A DNA stretch of 64,000 nucleotides, from positions 33,656,141 to 33,720,140 of the forward strand of contig NC_087071.1 in NCBI RefSeq assembly GCF_963678635.1, read 5' to 3'. Position numbers and translations under genes: made by a program. Below, piece after piece: positions 45,794 through 56,869 of the stretch. This DNA is from Symsagittifera roscoffensis. Its lineage: Eukaryota; Xenacoelomorpha; Acoela; Convolutidae. Under the pieces are notes generated by a model, which saw nothing but the letters and a program-made list of their open reading frames with translations, was not told the DNA's origin and did not search any database. How positions within the stretch are numbered: the first letter of the stretch is position 1; each line of letters begins with the position of its first letter.

Positions 45794-45811
45794 AGAATTA
45801 TGGTCGCACCA
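45794..45811 (-). promoter_or_regulatory. Primer-binding site, copy B
   Basis: On the - strand: LTR end TAACTCA, spacer TC, then TGGTGCGACC and eight further bases. It is identical to the PBS at 27301-27318. The complementary tRNA 3' end would be GGTCGCACCA; tRNA identity not assigned. Confidence 0.75.
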
Positions 45812-45813
45812 GA

Positions 45814-47010
45814 TGAGTTATAACCGAGGTGGTTAACTCATAGAGTAATTTCGGATAGGGTACACCGTCTGCTCGTCACGCTATCTTATTTTCGGCCGGA
45901 TAGATTCGTGCAACTTCTTAGTCTAATACCGATCCTAATCTTACTCTTATACTTATCTAGTCTCAGGTTGCTTAACTAGTCTCTGCTAGGCTCAATTGAT
46001 CTAGGGTATACTGGTTTATTGCGGCTGCTGAAGTTCACTTGGAGAGTCAACTAATTTCTAAGTTAAATTCAAATCTCTCTGGTGCTGAAATTACAAGTAA
46101 TTTCAGCACTTACAAATAAGTGGGTTGTTAGTTAGATGGATCATGATTGGTTAATATTAAATACTTTACAATGGTAAAATATCTAATTTATCCAATCATA
46201 AAATGTAGTTTAGATCAGGTTCCACCTATCCGGGTTTTACAGAGTTTTTTAGAATAGTCTTTCTGTAATTCAAAGGATGGATGATGGACGTTGGTATTTG
46301 GCGAACATCATAATTCTTCTGGGTTTTCGTGTTAGAGAAGTTCCAGGTTCAATCGCTGTGTCTTCTCATGACAACGACTGGGTTTTCGCAACAAACTCAA
46401 ATCTGATTTCAGAATGGTTGGCTATGACAGGTTTTTCTGTTCCATGTAGAGAACTTCTTTTGGGTTGACCTTGTCTGGGAATGGCGTGGAGATTGTGCGT
46501 GGAGGGGATGCTTGGTTACTCGGATCTGTACGTATACTTGAACATCGAGGTGGTCATTGGTCTAGTTCAATGAAGTCCTTTTCTGCGAAGTCAAGTCGTA
46601 CTCTAAATCCTTTGAGTTGTGATTGTGAGCGGCATATTGATTGTGGTTGGCCATTCTTTTTCGAGTGTAGTGGGGTCATTTTGTCTTTGGATGTTCGTCT
46701 TTGGTGTTGTATGCTGATCTATATACTGCAAGGTATAATTTACATTTTATAAATTTTTTATTAGTTTGGTGTTTTAATTATGATTTTGGTTAGTTGTTTT
46801 CACAAAAGCTTTTTGTTTTAGTTCGGTTATTTTGAAGAGTTACTCACCCTTGAGTACCTCTTTTTAAAAATAGAAGTGTGGTCACAAAGCGTGGATGTAG
46901 CGCGGTGGGTTAGGCCGGCTATAGAGCATGCTCAGGACGTCCTCTCTGGTGGGTTAGGCCAGGAGTGGGAGTATGATTTCGTGCGGTTTCTGTGAGAGAT
47001 CCTGTTATGT
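45814..47010 (-). mobile_element. 5' LTR of copy B (truncated, 1197 bp)
   Basis: It matches 27321-28517 and 24926-26122 over exactly 1197 bases with about five substitutions, then stops abruptly at CCTGTTATGT (47010), where the other LTRs continue for several hundred bases. It does not begin with TG, so the U3 start is missing. 30 bases beyond lies a hairpin element (47041). Confidence 0.85.
46277..46752 (+). pseudogene. Antisense LTR ORF, split by a frameshift (5' LTR)
   Basis: Same structure as in the other LTRs of B: 63 codons, a one-base loss, then 95 codons. Confidence 0.3.
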
Positions 47011-47040
47011 TCGCTAAAAGTATAGTTTTGAGAGAGCTTA

Positions 47041-47553
47041 TTGTTCCGACTTTCGATACGAAAGTAACGGAATATTTGTGCTCGGGGTGGTTTTTTTTTC
47101 TTCAGACAAATTTCGACTTTTTAACTGGCAATTTTTGACGGATTCTTTTTATCATTCAAAAATTATTGTTGTTCTGAGCTTAAATTTGAAAAGATATTTC
47201 ACCTGTGATCAATATTAGTAAAGTTATGGGGTTTAAAGATAGCCATTTTGGGCATTTTGAGCTTCGAGCTATTAACGCGTGAGCCGAGATTTAATCCTTC
47301 TTATAAATCGTTCCAAATTGGTTGAACGAAGCTTATTAGACATAATTGATTTGTTACAAGGAACGAAATCTATCTTTTTCTACTTTATATGGCGTGTGAG
47401 TGGATGATTTCCATTAAAAAATTTCAAATTTTAGAGAAAAAAAATTCATTTTTTTTTAATTCATTTAATTTTTTTTATGTTATTACTGCTCCATAAACCT
47501 TAAAAGGCAGTCGGCACATTCAAGGCTTCGCCCTGATACGAGCAGTCTTGTTT
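47041..47553 (+). mobile_element. Short non-autonomous element with terminal hairpins, unit 1
   Basis: It begins TTGTTCCG followed by the hairpin ACTTTCG-ATA-CGAAAGT and ends with a hairpin-type AGGCTTCGCCCT followed by GATACGAGCAGTCTTGTTT. The 5' TGTTCCGACT has an inverted partner AGTCGG(A/C)ACA just before the 3' hairpin. No coding capacity. Three further copies follow. Confidence 0.75.
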
Positions 47554-48639
47554 ATATCTAATTTCAATCTTGTAAGTGAAATTGTACGGTGTTGAAATGT
47601 TTAGAATTAAAATAGTGGAAACCCAATTTTCAATTTATCAGGTTCTGGGTCTTTCCCATTCCATTATATCTTCCAATATCCTTACCATAATAGTTTCAAA
47701 ACAAGAAGCTAATAATGTTTATTCTAAATTAATTTTACCTTAAAGCGGCATAATTTTACGTTAACGATAGAAGGTGGCTGTATGAGAACTCCCCACTTTT
47801 TACAGCATAAAAGCGAGATATTGTTCAAAGAGATTTCGATCTATTCTTTAAAAAACAACCCGGCGTATTTTGCATTACCTACAAAGCTCGTACAGAGGAA
47901 AAATGTTCAAGTTTGACCTGGGAAGCGCAAGTATTGAAAAATCATTCTATCATAGTGTGTAGCTTCTTGAAATTCAAAATTTCAAGAAGCGAGTTTTCTT
48001 CAGACGGTTAGTCGGCAAGAAAGTGTGTTACGGCTTCTAGAACCAAATAGAAACCCGTTGAGTGGTAGAGATGTTTTCGTGTTTTGCCTAAATTAAACAA
48101 TTATTTAGAGGAAAAACACAAAAAGGCAAATAAAATTTTTAGAAAATCAGCTGCTTTTCAATTTCATAACACTGCCAGACACAAATACCAGGGTTTCCGT
48201 CCATGCAAGGAAAACGCCTACCATACTTTTGTGCTGATTTAAACTATTGGAATAAAAACTTATAATACATTTTTCACAGAAAAAAATTGTATGACGAGCA
48301 TTTTCTCAACCGAAATTTTTTTGTTCCGAAAAATCGTAAAAATTGTTTTATAATTACAAAAATTTGTTGGCGGCAGTCTTGATTTAAAAAAGCACATTTT
48401 TTTTGAATAAATATGTTTATTTTACAAGTTACTTTATGAAAATTGTTTGATATTCAATTTTTAAAGAAAAAAAAACAAGTAAATCTCTTTAAATCTCTTT
48501 TTTTGGTTGAAAAGTTTCTTCCCTGCCCGAATATATACCATTTACAAAAAAATGCCAACAAAAATTGACTTTTTGTGTCTATAACATGGTCCAGAAAAAA
48601 ACCAAAAAATCACAAGCAAACCTTTTTCAATCACACTTA
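47554..48639. other. Non-coding DNA between hairpin elements
   Basis: AT-rich and without a supported gene. It contains one strong inverted repeat (47962-47990). Confidence 0.5.
47962..47990. repeat. 13-base inverted repeat with 3-base loop
   Basis: GCTTCTTGAAATT, loop CAA, then the exact reverse complement. It is not part of the surrounding mobile units. It would form a stable cruciform or RNA hairpin. Confidence 0.85.
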
Positions 48640-49168
48640 TTGTTGCGACTTTCGATACGAAACTAACGGAATATTTGTGCTCGGGTGGGTTTTTTTTTCT
48701 TCAGACAAATTTCGACTTTTTAACTAGCCATTTTTGACTGAATTTTCTTACATCATTCGAAAGCTATTGTTGTCTTGAGCTTTAATTTGAAAAGATATTG
48801 CACCTGTGATCTTTTTTCGTAAGTTATGAGGGTTTAAAGATTGCCATTTGGGCCAATTTGGGTCAATTAACGCGCGATATATTTCGCGCTACTAACGCGT
48901 AAGCGGAGAAATAATCCGTCTTGGAAATCGTTCTAAATTGGTTGAAAGAAGATTATATGCCGCAATTGATTTGTTACAAGGAGCGAAAGCTATCTTTTTG
49001 AACTTTATATGGCGTGTGGGGGGATAATTTTCATGAATAATTTCAAATTAAAAAAAAAAATTTCATTTTGTTTATTCAATTTAATTTTTTTATGTTATTA
49101 CTGCTCCATAAACTTTAAAAGGCAGTCGGAACATTCAAGTCCTCGCCCTGATACGAGCAGTCTTGTTT
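48640..49168 (+). mobile_element. Hairpin element, unit 2
   Basis: Same ends as unit 1 (TTGTTGCGACTTTCG...CAGTCTTGTTT), with the internal phrase AACGCGCGATATATTTCGCGC and ACGCGTAAGCGG. About 529 bp. Confidence 0.75.
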
Positions 49169-50295
49169 CTACTTAAGGTTTGTCGTCACATTACTTTTGT
49201 AGGATTTAGCGGGATCAAAATATGAATCAGCTTTTAAATGTGTTGACTGACTTTCATCGACACTCCTCTTACATTTTGCTGATCCCGCTTACAAGTTGCA
49301 AACTTTGTTTATATTTAGCGGAATTTGCTTAGGAATGCAAATTTCACATGCAAATGTGGACTCTGCGATAGCGTATGCTTTGTAACACATATATACAGGA
49401 TTTTTTGTTTGTGGATTCCATAAACTGTTCCGGAATCCGCAAAACATAACGCAAATTCGTTAAATTTTCCTGTTTTTGGAGCAATTTTAGTAAGCGCTAC
49501 AATGTTTCAGCTAATTTTTCGTGGAAACCAAAACAGCAAACGACATCAGAGAAAAGTAACAGTGCCTCGTACTCGCTGACAATTCTGTTTCCTACTTGTT
49601 GCGGAATCCCTCAGAACACACAGTTTGGTCTCGTAATGATATATATTAAACATAGAATGAAGACAAATGCAATCGTTTATTTTTCTAATGATAAATTCAA
49701 TTACTTATAAGACATTTAGTATCTATACCTAATTACTGAAACAACGTTTCAATTGATTTCAACTCCTTAAGTCTAACTTTTTCTTGATTATTGTTTTCCG
49801 AAAAACTTGTTTTCTTCCATTTTTCAGAGATGAAGGATTGTTTCAACCAAACAGTTTGAAGCTGGACTATTTTGAAAAAATTGTTTATTCACGGCATTAT
49901 CTTTAAATTAGGTTAATTGTTTTCTTTGTTGAATTTGTTCTCGTCAGTATTAGTCTTTGAGTAATAAATACACAATCATTGATTTTTGATTTTGTAGTGT
50001 CATTTGATATTTGGTTTTTCAATTGTATACATTAAGTTTTTCCAAGCATAAGCAAGAAAAAATGAACAAGTTGAGTTCAGGTTCTATGTTTTCATAAAAC
50101 AAATTTAAAAAACACAATTTTTTCTAGATTTTTTCTCAGATGGAGCAGGGAGAAAGTTTGGTTAACTCGTCAAAATTTTAACTCAAAATCCTTTTCAATG
50201 CAAATGATGAGCAAATGCTTAGTTTTGATAAGTATTAAGAAACGCGACCACTTCCATGTTAACTCTTGAATTCTTGACCTTGATTAAGAAAGTAA
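49169..50295. other. Non-coding DNA
   Basis: About 1.1 kb with no credible ORF, RNA gene or repeat. Confidence 0.5.
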
Positions 50296-51374
50296 TTGTT
50301 CCGACTTTCGATACGAAAGTAACGGAATATTTGTGCTCGAGGTGGGTTTTTTTTCTTCAGACAAATTTCGACTTTTTAACTAGCCATTTTCGACGGAATT
50401 TTTTTATATCGTTCAAAAACTATCCTGAGCTTAAAGCGTTTCCTGAGCTTAAATTTGAAAAGATATTTCACCTTTGACTATTTTTCGTAAAGTAATGAGG
50501 GTTTAAAGATTGCCATTTTGGCCATTTTGACCAATTTGGGACAATTAACGCGCGATATAATTCGCGCTATTAACGCGTAAGCGGAGATTTAATCCGTCTT
50601 AGAAATCGTTCCAAATTGGTTGAAAGAAGCTTATTTGCATAATTGATGTGTTACAAGGAGCGAAATCTATTGTTTTGTACTGTATATGGCGTGTGGGGGA
50701 TGATTTTCAAAGAAAAATTTTCAAATTTGCGAAAAAACTTTTTTCATTTTTATTTTAGTTCATTTAATTTTTTAATGTTGTTGTTCCGACTTTTGATACG
50801 AAAATAACGGATTATTTGTGCTCGGGGTGGGTTTTTTTTTTCTTCGGACAAATTTTGACTTTTTGACGGAATGTTTTAATATCATTCAAAAGGTATTGGT
50901 GTCCTGAGCTCAAAATTTGAAAAGACATTTCACCTGTGATCGTTTTTCGTGAAGTTACTGGGGTTTAATGATTGCCATTTTCGCCAATTTGGGACAATTA
51001 ATGCGCAATTTATTTCGCGCTATTAACGTGTAAGCGGAGAGTTAATCCGTCTTAAAATCGTTCTAAATTGATTGAAAGAAGCTTATTTGCCAAATTGGTT
51101 TGTTACAAGGAGCTAAATCTATTTTTTGTACTTTATATGGCGTGTGGGGGGCTGATTTTTTATAAAAAATATTCAAATTTAAAAAAAAACACATTTTATT
51201 TTATTACATTTAATTTTTTATGTTATTACTTCTCCATAAAACCTTAAAAGGCAGTCGGAACATTCAGGGCTTCGCCCTGATAAGAGCAGTCTTGTTTATG
51301 TTGTAACTGCTCCATAAACGTTAATAGGCAGTCGGAACTTTCAGGGCTTCGCCCTGATACGAACAGTCTTGTTT
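50296..51374 (+). mobile_element. Hairpin element, unit 3, interrupted by unit 4
   Basis: The left part runs 50296-50780 and the right part 51298-51374 (…GGCAGTCGGAACTTTCAGGG…CAGTCTTGTTT). Unit 4 lies between them at the place where other units read TTATGTTATTACTGC. Confidence 0.75.
50781..51297 (+). mobile_element. Hairpin element, unit 4, nested in unit 3
   Basis: A 517-bp copy from TTGTTCCGACTTT to CAGTCTTGTTT. ATGTTG stands immediately on both sides (50775-50780 and 51298-51303), a candidate 6-bp target-site duplication. The insertion defines the ends of the family. Confidence 0.8.
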
Positions 51375-51738
51375 GATATTTATAGATATCTGAATTTAAA
51401 AATTTGACTCTATCTCATTGAAGCAATACCAGATTAAAACTGGAAAAAAATTAAAATATCCACAACCAATGAAATTTTTTTGTGGGGGTCTATCTGATCG
51501 GGTAGTTACAGTGGGAAAGGGCAGGCTTGTTCCTGTTCTGGAGTTTACTATTTATTTAGAACCAATTTTGCTTCTCGTGTTAAACTTCGGCCTCTATGTG
51601 ATAACAATATGCCAGATAATGTCCTCAAAATCATAACTAAACACATAACAAAAAATGGGGTCCCTCGGAATGTCTATTTGAATCAAAGGTCTAAATTCAC
51701 ATCAAAAACGGTTTAATTTTCTGTAACATTTAGGATTA
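51375..51738. other. Non-coding DNA
   Basis: No supported gene. A chance frame at 51418-51636 has no recognisable motif. Confidence 0.4.
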
Positions 51739-51905
51739 TGGGGTAGATTAACCGCCAGTAAATGATCAAAGGGCGACCGGGTGCGTCGAACGCTTCATTG
51801 GACGCTTGAAAGTTTTTTACAGACTTATGCAAAAGAGAAAGAACATTGCAACTGGGAGTCTATGGCCAAACGTGCCCCCGAGGAGTTCTTGTTTGCACCC
51901 AACGC
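51739..51905 (+). pseudogene. Decayed integrase fragment of another LTR retroelement
   Basis: One frame reads GCVERFIGRLKVFYR, which fits the region around the catalytic Glu of retroelement integrases (G-x-VER-x-GRLK). A neighbouring frame continues with NWESMAKRAPEEFLFAPNAA, in the style of the following helices. The frame change and stops within 150 bases show decay. It is not closely related to copies A and B. Confidence 0.45.
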
Positions 51906-53559
51906 TGCCCTTTGAAGAACATCAGTGGCTCAAAGCAAACACCGTGCTTAGAAATTTAAACAAAAAACTGTTACTTCAGAATCATAAAAGGGAAAGGGTG
52001 ATTCGCCAAAAATCTGCTTGTTCTGACAAAGACGAGTCACTTCTTAGCAAGATACCTGACTCCCCGAAAACAAATTGCAACATGATATCCAAAAAAACAT
52101 CCGATGCGAGTCACAGAGAATCTGGTGACAGAGGACGGGAGTTCGAGGACACCAGGAATGCAAAAATTGTGTAAGGACGAAACAATGGGTGGACAGAACT
52201 TTTATTTCAGACCATAAAAGAAACGTAACATTAAGTATAGCTTAATTAAACATCGGGGAAGATTTAAGCGTAAGATAACCCTAGCAAAGAGTTTGATGCT
52301 TAGAAGTTTCGGAGTTGCAAAGAAGATATTCTCAATACACTAGGAGAGTTGTCCAATGGTTGAGCCGAGTTCGCCTACAATAGCAGATCCAAGTAAGAAA
52401 AAGGATCCAAACATCGACAAGACGCAGCAAAAAACAGGAAGTCAAAAACCTGGGTCAATTACCCAGACTCCGAATTGGAATTGGAAATTCTTCCATATGG
52501 CCTTACGTTACAGTTATTTGTGCGCGGAATAGACATAAAATCTGTAAATGGGATCCACGGAAAAATTGGAAAAATTATACAAATTCGTCTCTGTGTTTCA
52601 GTGATCTAAAGACACCCAATTGGGCGCTTACCGACTGCACAGTTAGTTCCGACCGCAAGGATGAAGAAAACACACAGTCCGAATATAGTTTGTTTGTAAT
52701 AGGCTAGTAATAATTTGTAATAGGTAGAAATACACAGAGAGAAGAGTGAGAAAAAGTGCGAACTCCTCGAAATTTGAAATAGTCAAAATAGAGACAATAA
52801 TTAGAATAAAAAGGGACTTTTTGAGAGTTTTGCGGGCTTTTTGACTTTTGAAGCGAATGCATAAAATCTCTAGTAATTTGTTTTCTTTAAGTTTATGCAA
52901 TGAAACACGGATTATAAGCAATTTTAAAAAAAAAATCGTCGAGTTCCTACTGCAAAAAATCAAATTGACGGAAGTGTTATGACAAAATTTTTCATTTATT
53001 TGAATAAAAGGCGTTCGGAATGAAATATGGTGCTCTTCTCCTGTTGAAAAATTGTTTTTTTTTTCGAGAAGGAAGAAAACAAAACATTTTGGTAAACAAA
53101 TATGCCACATCTTCACCTATAACGTAGTCCAGACAAAATTTTTTTACGCAAGACAAAGAAAGATAACAATACACTTTGTTTTTATAAATTAAAGTAAGCC
53201 TTAGGCGTTTTTATTTTGGTATAAAAACCGGCGACGGTTTTAAATTACCTCAATTTTTAACGCAGAAAAACTTATTGTCATAAATCTGACATTATGATGG
53301 CGCTACTTAAAATGCAAGCTAATTTTGTAAGTTTGCGCGTCAAACTGCGGGCTTCGTATATAAGACATTTCTTGATGCTCGTTTTTTAGGACCAAAAACA
53401 ATTATGAAAAGTAAGATGATAAAAACATTTATGGTTTCCCGTGGCAGTGGATTAAAAACAATAGACTAACATTTTAATTGACTTTTTGTGTTGCGATCAG
53501 TTTTGATACTCTTGCTTATTATATTAACAAAAATATACCAAAATCTGTACAACCGAAAC
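51906..53559. other. Non-coding DNA downstream of S1 gene 2
   Basis: The stretch 51906-52175 is open in one frame (basic, Ser/Lys-rich) but unsupported. The rest is AT-rich without recognisable features. Confidence 0.4.
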
Positions 53560-53850
53560 CTAATTGGAAATCATTGTTGAGTTAATCCAACGTGCAAACA
53601 AAGGTACATTAGCAAAGAAACTGCCACCGTCACAAAATTGTCCTTGGTTTTTGTAGTAGCTGGCGACCCCAAATATACATTTCGGTGTCAAGGTTCCACA
53701 GTGGAATGTGTACAATGGATTTCCATCGTCCAGATAACAAATATTGGAGTTTTGAATTGCACTTTCTACACAAATATTATCATGTCGACACTGTCGAATT
53801 TCCAGATTAGGCGTACTTGGCTCCAAAAATGTTTGAACGAAAAATGCTTC
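53560..53850 (-). CDS. S1 peptidase-like gene 2, last exon; catalytic Ser motif lost
   Basis: 97 codons from acceptor CATACAG to TAG. It has the C-terminal layout of a trypsin-like protease: LEIRQC..., then CYLDDGNPLYTFHC where GDSGGPL is expected, then PKCIFGVASYY and FFANVPLFARWI. In the alignment GDSGGP is replaced by LDDGNP, so the catalytic serine is Asp. The product would be a protease homologue (pseudoenzyme) if expressed. The frame fits exon 4 (54101-54159) in phase. Cysteines of the fold are kept. Confidence 0.7.
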   Translation of the reverse strand, partial: EAFFVQTFLEPSTPNLEIRQCRHDNICVESAIQNSNICYLDDGNPLYTFHCGTLTPKCIFGVASYYKNQGQFCDGGSFFANVPLFARWINSTMISN

Positions 53851-54100
53851 CTGTATGTTTTTTAAGCCCTTTTTGTTGTTTTCCATTAAAAAACTTAAAA
53901 GAACTCTAATATCCTTCTTTCATGGAATTAATTCAAAATTTAAATAACAATTTTCTATCTAAATTGACGATGTAAAAAACAGATGACGCATTTTGTTCAC
54001 ACTGAAATTTCATTAAAGAAAAAACTGACATTGCACATTTTTATATGATCGTATAATCTATCTAAATATCAAATCACTGCTAGAAAGGGCTGAAACTTTC

Positions 54101-54159
54101 CTGTAGAACAGTTGGATAGACGAAAGTATAATGTGAGGTTGATCCCATACCACATGAAC
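54101..54159 (-). CDS. S1 peptidase-like gene 2, exon 4 (59 nt)
   Basis: Encodes SCGMGSTSHYTFVYPTVLQ, the counterpart of the 59-nt exon in gene 1. The acceptor is CTGTTAG. The 3' side reads CTACAG|GAAAGT where gene 1 has CTGCAG|GTTAGC, so the GT donor is absent. This fits either pseudogenisation or a non-canonical intron. Confidence 0.55.
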
Positions 54160-54670
54160 CTAACAGTTGAAATTCAATTGGAAATAGCTGAGCAATTGTT
54201 TTAACAATTCGATCAATGTGGCATTTTAAAAAAAACATCTGTCAAAAATTGATAAAAAGCAGAAATTGTTTTTGTCTTCCCAGATGTGTTAATTTTCGAA
54301 GCATGCTATCAGAAATTGAATACTCAGTTTGTTTATTTGTCTAAATCGTTTCTCATTTTGTAAATAATACGCGCTGTTTTTTTTATTTGGGCAAAAAACT
54401 AGGATAAAGTTTGTAAAATTGGAAAAAATTTAAAGTTGTGACTATGATGGGTTGGATTTCCGCTGAAACTTGATAACTTGATAAATATTTTGTCAGATTT
54501 GTTTTCCATTATTCTGAATATTTTTCAAAAGCAGTATTTTTCCGGACTTTAAACATTTACATTCTTATAACTTTGGTTGTCAAGAACCGAATAGCCCTTA
54601 ACTAAAAACTATTCCTGTACAGTGTTTTAGGTCGCTTCAGTCAGCTATTTCCGTCTTGTTGATTTTTTTT

Positions 54671-54880
54671 CCCTAGAATGTCTGGGTGAAGGTTGTAATT
54701 AAGATCAGTACATATGGGCAAAAAACGACGAGCGTTCCTAATCGGATGAAGAAGTTTGATAAGCGCGATATCACTCGTGAAATACCCATCGTGAAGTCCA
54801 AAGCTGGAAACAAAGTCAATCTGTATACAAAACTGGGGCGTAGCATCTTCTTGCATACGCGTCGCTGCCACGCGCAATTC
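54671..54880 (-). CDS. S1 peptidase-like gene 2, fused exons 2-3 with catalytic Asp
   Basis: The frame reads RVAATRMQEDATPQFCIQ, then through TTTCCAG into HDGYFTSDIALIKL and PICTDLNYNLHPDILG. The 133 nt from 54803 to 54671 match exon 3 of gene 1 in length and phase. The sequence upstream is open across the point where gene 1 has an intron, so the intron may be absent here. The 3' border reads GGG|AAAAAA in place of gene 1's GGG|GTGAA, so the donor is lost. No His-box exon was found upstream. Left limit approximate. Confidence 0.55.
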
Positions 54881-56869
54881 AAATGTTTACTCACTTGGAT
54901 GCAATAACATTTTAAGAAAACACTTTCATTTTGTAAATATATTCTAATCGCAGTAATAAAGCAAGTTCACGAAAACCTTAATTTTTCAGTTTTTGTTTGG
55001 TTTCCTAGTTTCAGTGCCTTCGATATTATTGATAGCTAGTTTTCGTTTTTTTTTCAAATGCAATTTATACAGAAAACACTACGAGGGCGAACAAAGCGAA
55101 ATTATTTTGGACACTTTGATTATTTAGGACACTTAGGACAAATTTTGAGGCAATTATTTTAGAATTACTGTTTGAAAAAGAAATCAAAACAAAAAGCAAT
55201 GTTTTTTAGTCCAAAAAACGTATTTAAAAAATGCTCGATATTTTACCGCTGAATAATTATAATTTTATTATTAAAGGTTGATAAAAAGTCAATGATTGCA
55301 AATTAAGAAAAAATTTTTCTATAATGATACATCATCAGTAAAATTTCAACGTGATTAGAAAAATTTAACAGTTTTTGACAGTTTTATAGTCTCAACTTGT
55401 AAATCTGATTGGCATAAGAAGCAATTTTTCTCTATTGAAAAAAATGTTATGAAGATTTTTGCTAGAAAAAGCTTACAAGATTTTAATCCAAAAAAAAATA
55501 AAACATTTCTCAAAAAATTTGACGAAACTAATAAAACCTTGCCAAATTCGCATTCAGAGAGCCCTAGGGTATGGCTTTCTATAAGTTTTTTTTACAAAAC
55601 TTGAAGGTTAAAACACAAACACCCATTCGAGTTGTGAGGGAGCAAAACAAATTCTATAAGCAGTTTGGGAAAATTAAGTCTCAAAAAATTTTTCTAAATG
55701 AAAACCGGTTTTTTAAAAAAAAGAACTGATAATTTTAACCGCAAATTTTGACTGACGTTTTTTAATTGATTTTTGCTGGTTTTTGCTGGTTTTTGCTGGT
55801 CCAGGGTTTTTGCTGGTCAGAAGGTTTTTGGAAAATATTTACATTTCAAAACCATGAAAAATTTGTGTTAAAGCACCTAAATTTAAGATGAAAAAAAATA
55901 ATGGTTAAAATTAAAAAAGTCGAATTGTTTTCACCAAAAAACGATTTTTTTAAAATCAAAGAGTTGTTTGTAACTATATGATAACATTTTAAAACTAGCA
56001 AAAAAATTCAGATTTGGCTTTTCTCACGTTTTTTTATATGATTTCTAAAGAACACTTAGAATAAAAGTTGACACAATTCTAAGTTACTCTTCTTAAATGC
56101 TCCCATAAATAAGTTAAATTCAAATTGCACAAAAAAATCTGAACCAATATCTCGAAATTAAATTAAATTGCAGATTATATCCATAAAATTTTATTTTAGT
56201 TGTTTTTTTTGAACCGATTATTTCAGGTGTGAATTAAAATTGGAAGAAAAAAATTCTGTATGTGATTATTCCATCCTTTCTTCTAATTCAAGCGTGAGTA
56301 TAGAAAAAATCAAATAAAAACGACATGTATCTTTTCAATGAGATTGATTTGATCAATTAAACGAACTCTTTGAAAAATTGTAACCGAAAAATTTTCTATT
56401 TTCTTAAACTAACAAATCAATGAAAATCGAATGGTAATAAAACAAAAAAAAATATCGAAAAACAATTTTTCCCTATGAGCAGCAAAAATTAAATAAGGGT
56501 CAGCTTATTCAAAACGTACACAAAAAATTCTTTTCGAGATCAATTTTGACACAATTTCTACATGATTGATCTAATTGTTTTCAGTCGTATCAGTAAAACT
56601 TCTCGGTCAATCATGCTCGGTATTTTCTTCTTTTCAAACCAAATAGGTTTATTAAATGTTTTTGGGATTAATAATTGAAGAACAACTGCAGGACGTTAGA
56701 TCAAACTAAGCAGTCATTTGTAACGGGCAAGCTCAATGAGTGTCTTATGGTAATCTTACAAAAACATTCAAAACGTTCTCCCTGAAATTTTTCTGCTATT
56801 ACCTTAAAAGATGCCATTTTTGGCGGTTTTTTTTAGATCACCTGAACCACATGCCATAACTCATCTGCA
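54881..56869. other. AT-rich non-coding DNA
   Basis: No supported gene. I looked here for the missing first exon of S1 gene 2 (signal peptide and TAAHC) and did not see it. It contains a short tandem repeat at 55771-55819. Confidence 0.5.
55771..55819 (+). repeat. 10-bp tandem repeat (TTTTTGCTGG)
   Basis: Three perfect units and a fourth after CCAGGG. Confidence 0.85.

Larger units (their letters stand above)
27321..47010 (-). mobile_element. Ty3/gypsy-like env-bearing retroelement, copy B (near complete, ~19.7 kb)
   Basis: Read on the - strand: truncated 5' LTR (47010-45814), PBS, leader, ORF1, ORF2, Gag, NC-PR, RT-RH-INT, ORFs a/b, ORF X, Env, ORF Z, 3' LTR. Internal length is about 16.5 kb. 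The 5' LTR and its partner differ at about five sites in 1.2 kb, so the insertion is recent. Even so, I count stops in gag (two), in pol (38201, 36302) and in env, plus one-base frameshifts in pol (~40050), env and ORF a. It is probably mobilised in trans, if at all. Confidence 0.92.

Noticed and set aside
1-47010. The inverted arrangement of copies A and B as a palindromic misassembly
   Set aside because: The copies differ at many sites, carry different frameshifts and stops, and have different LTR-terminal sequences, so they are separate insertions.
47041-51374. Repeated hairpin units as a CRISPR-like array or rRNA/ncRNA genes
   Set aside because: Units are ~0.5 kb, irregularly spaced and nested like transposons. 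No short direct repeat-spacer pattern and no rRNA signature.
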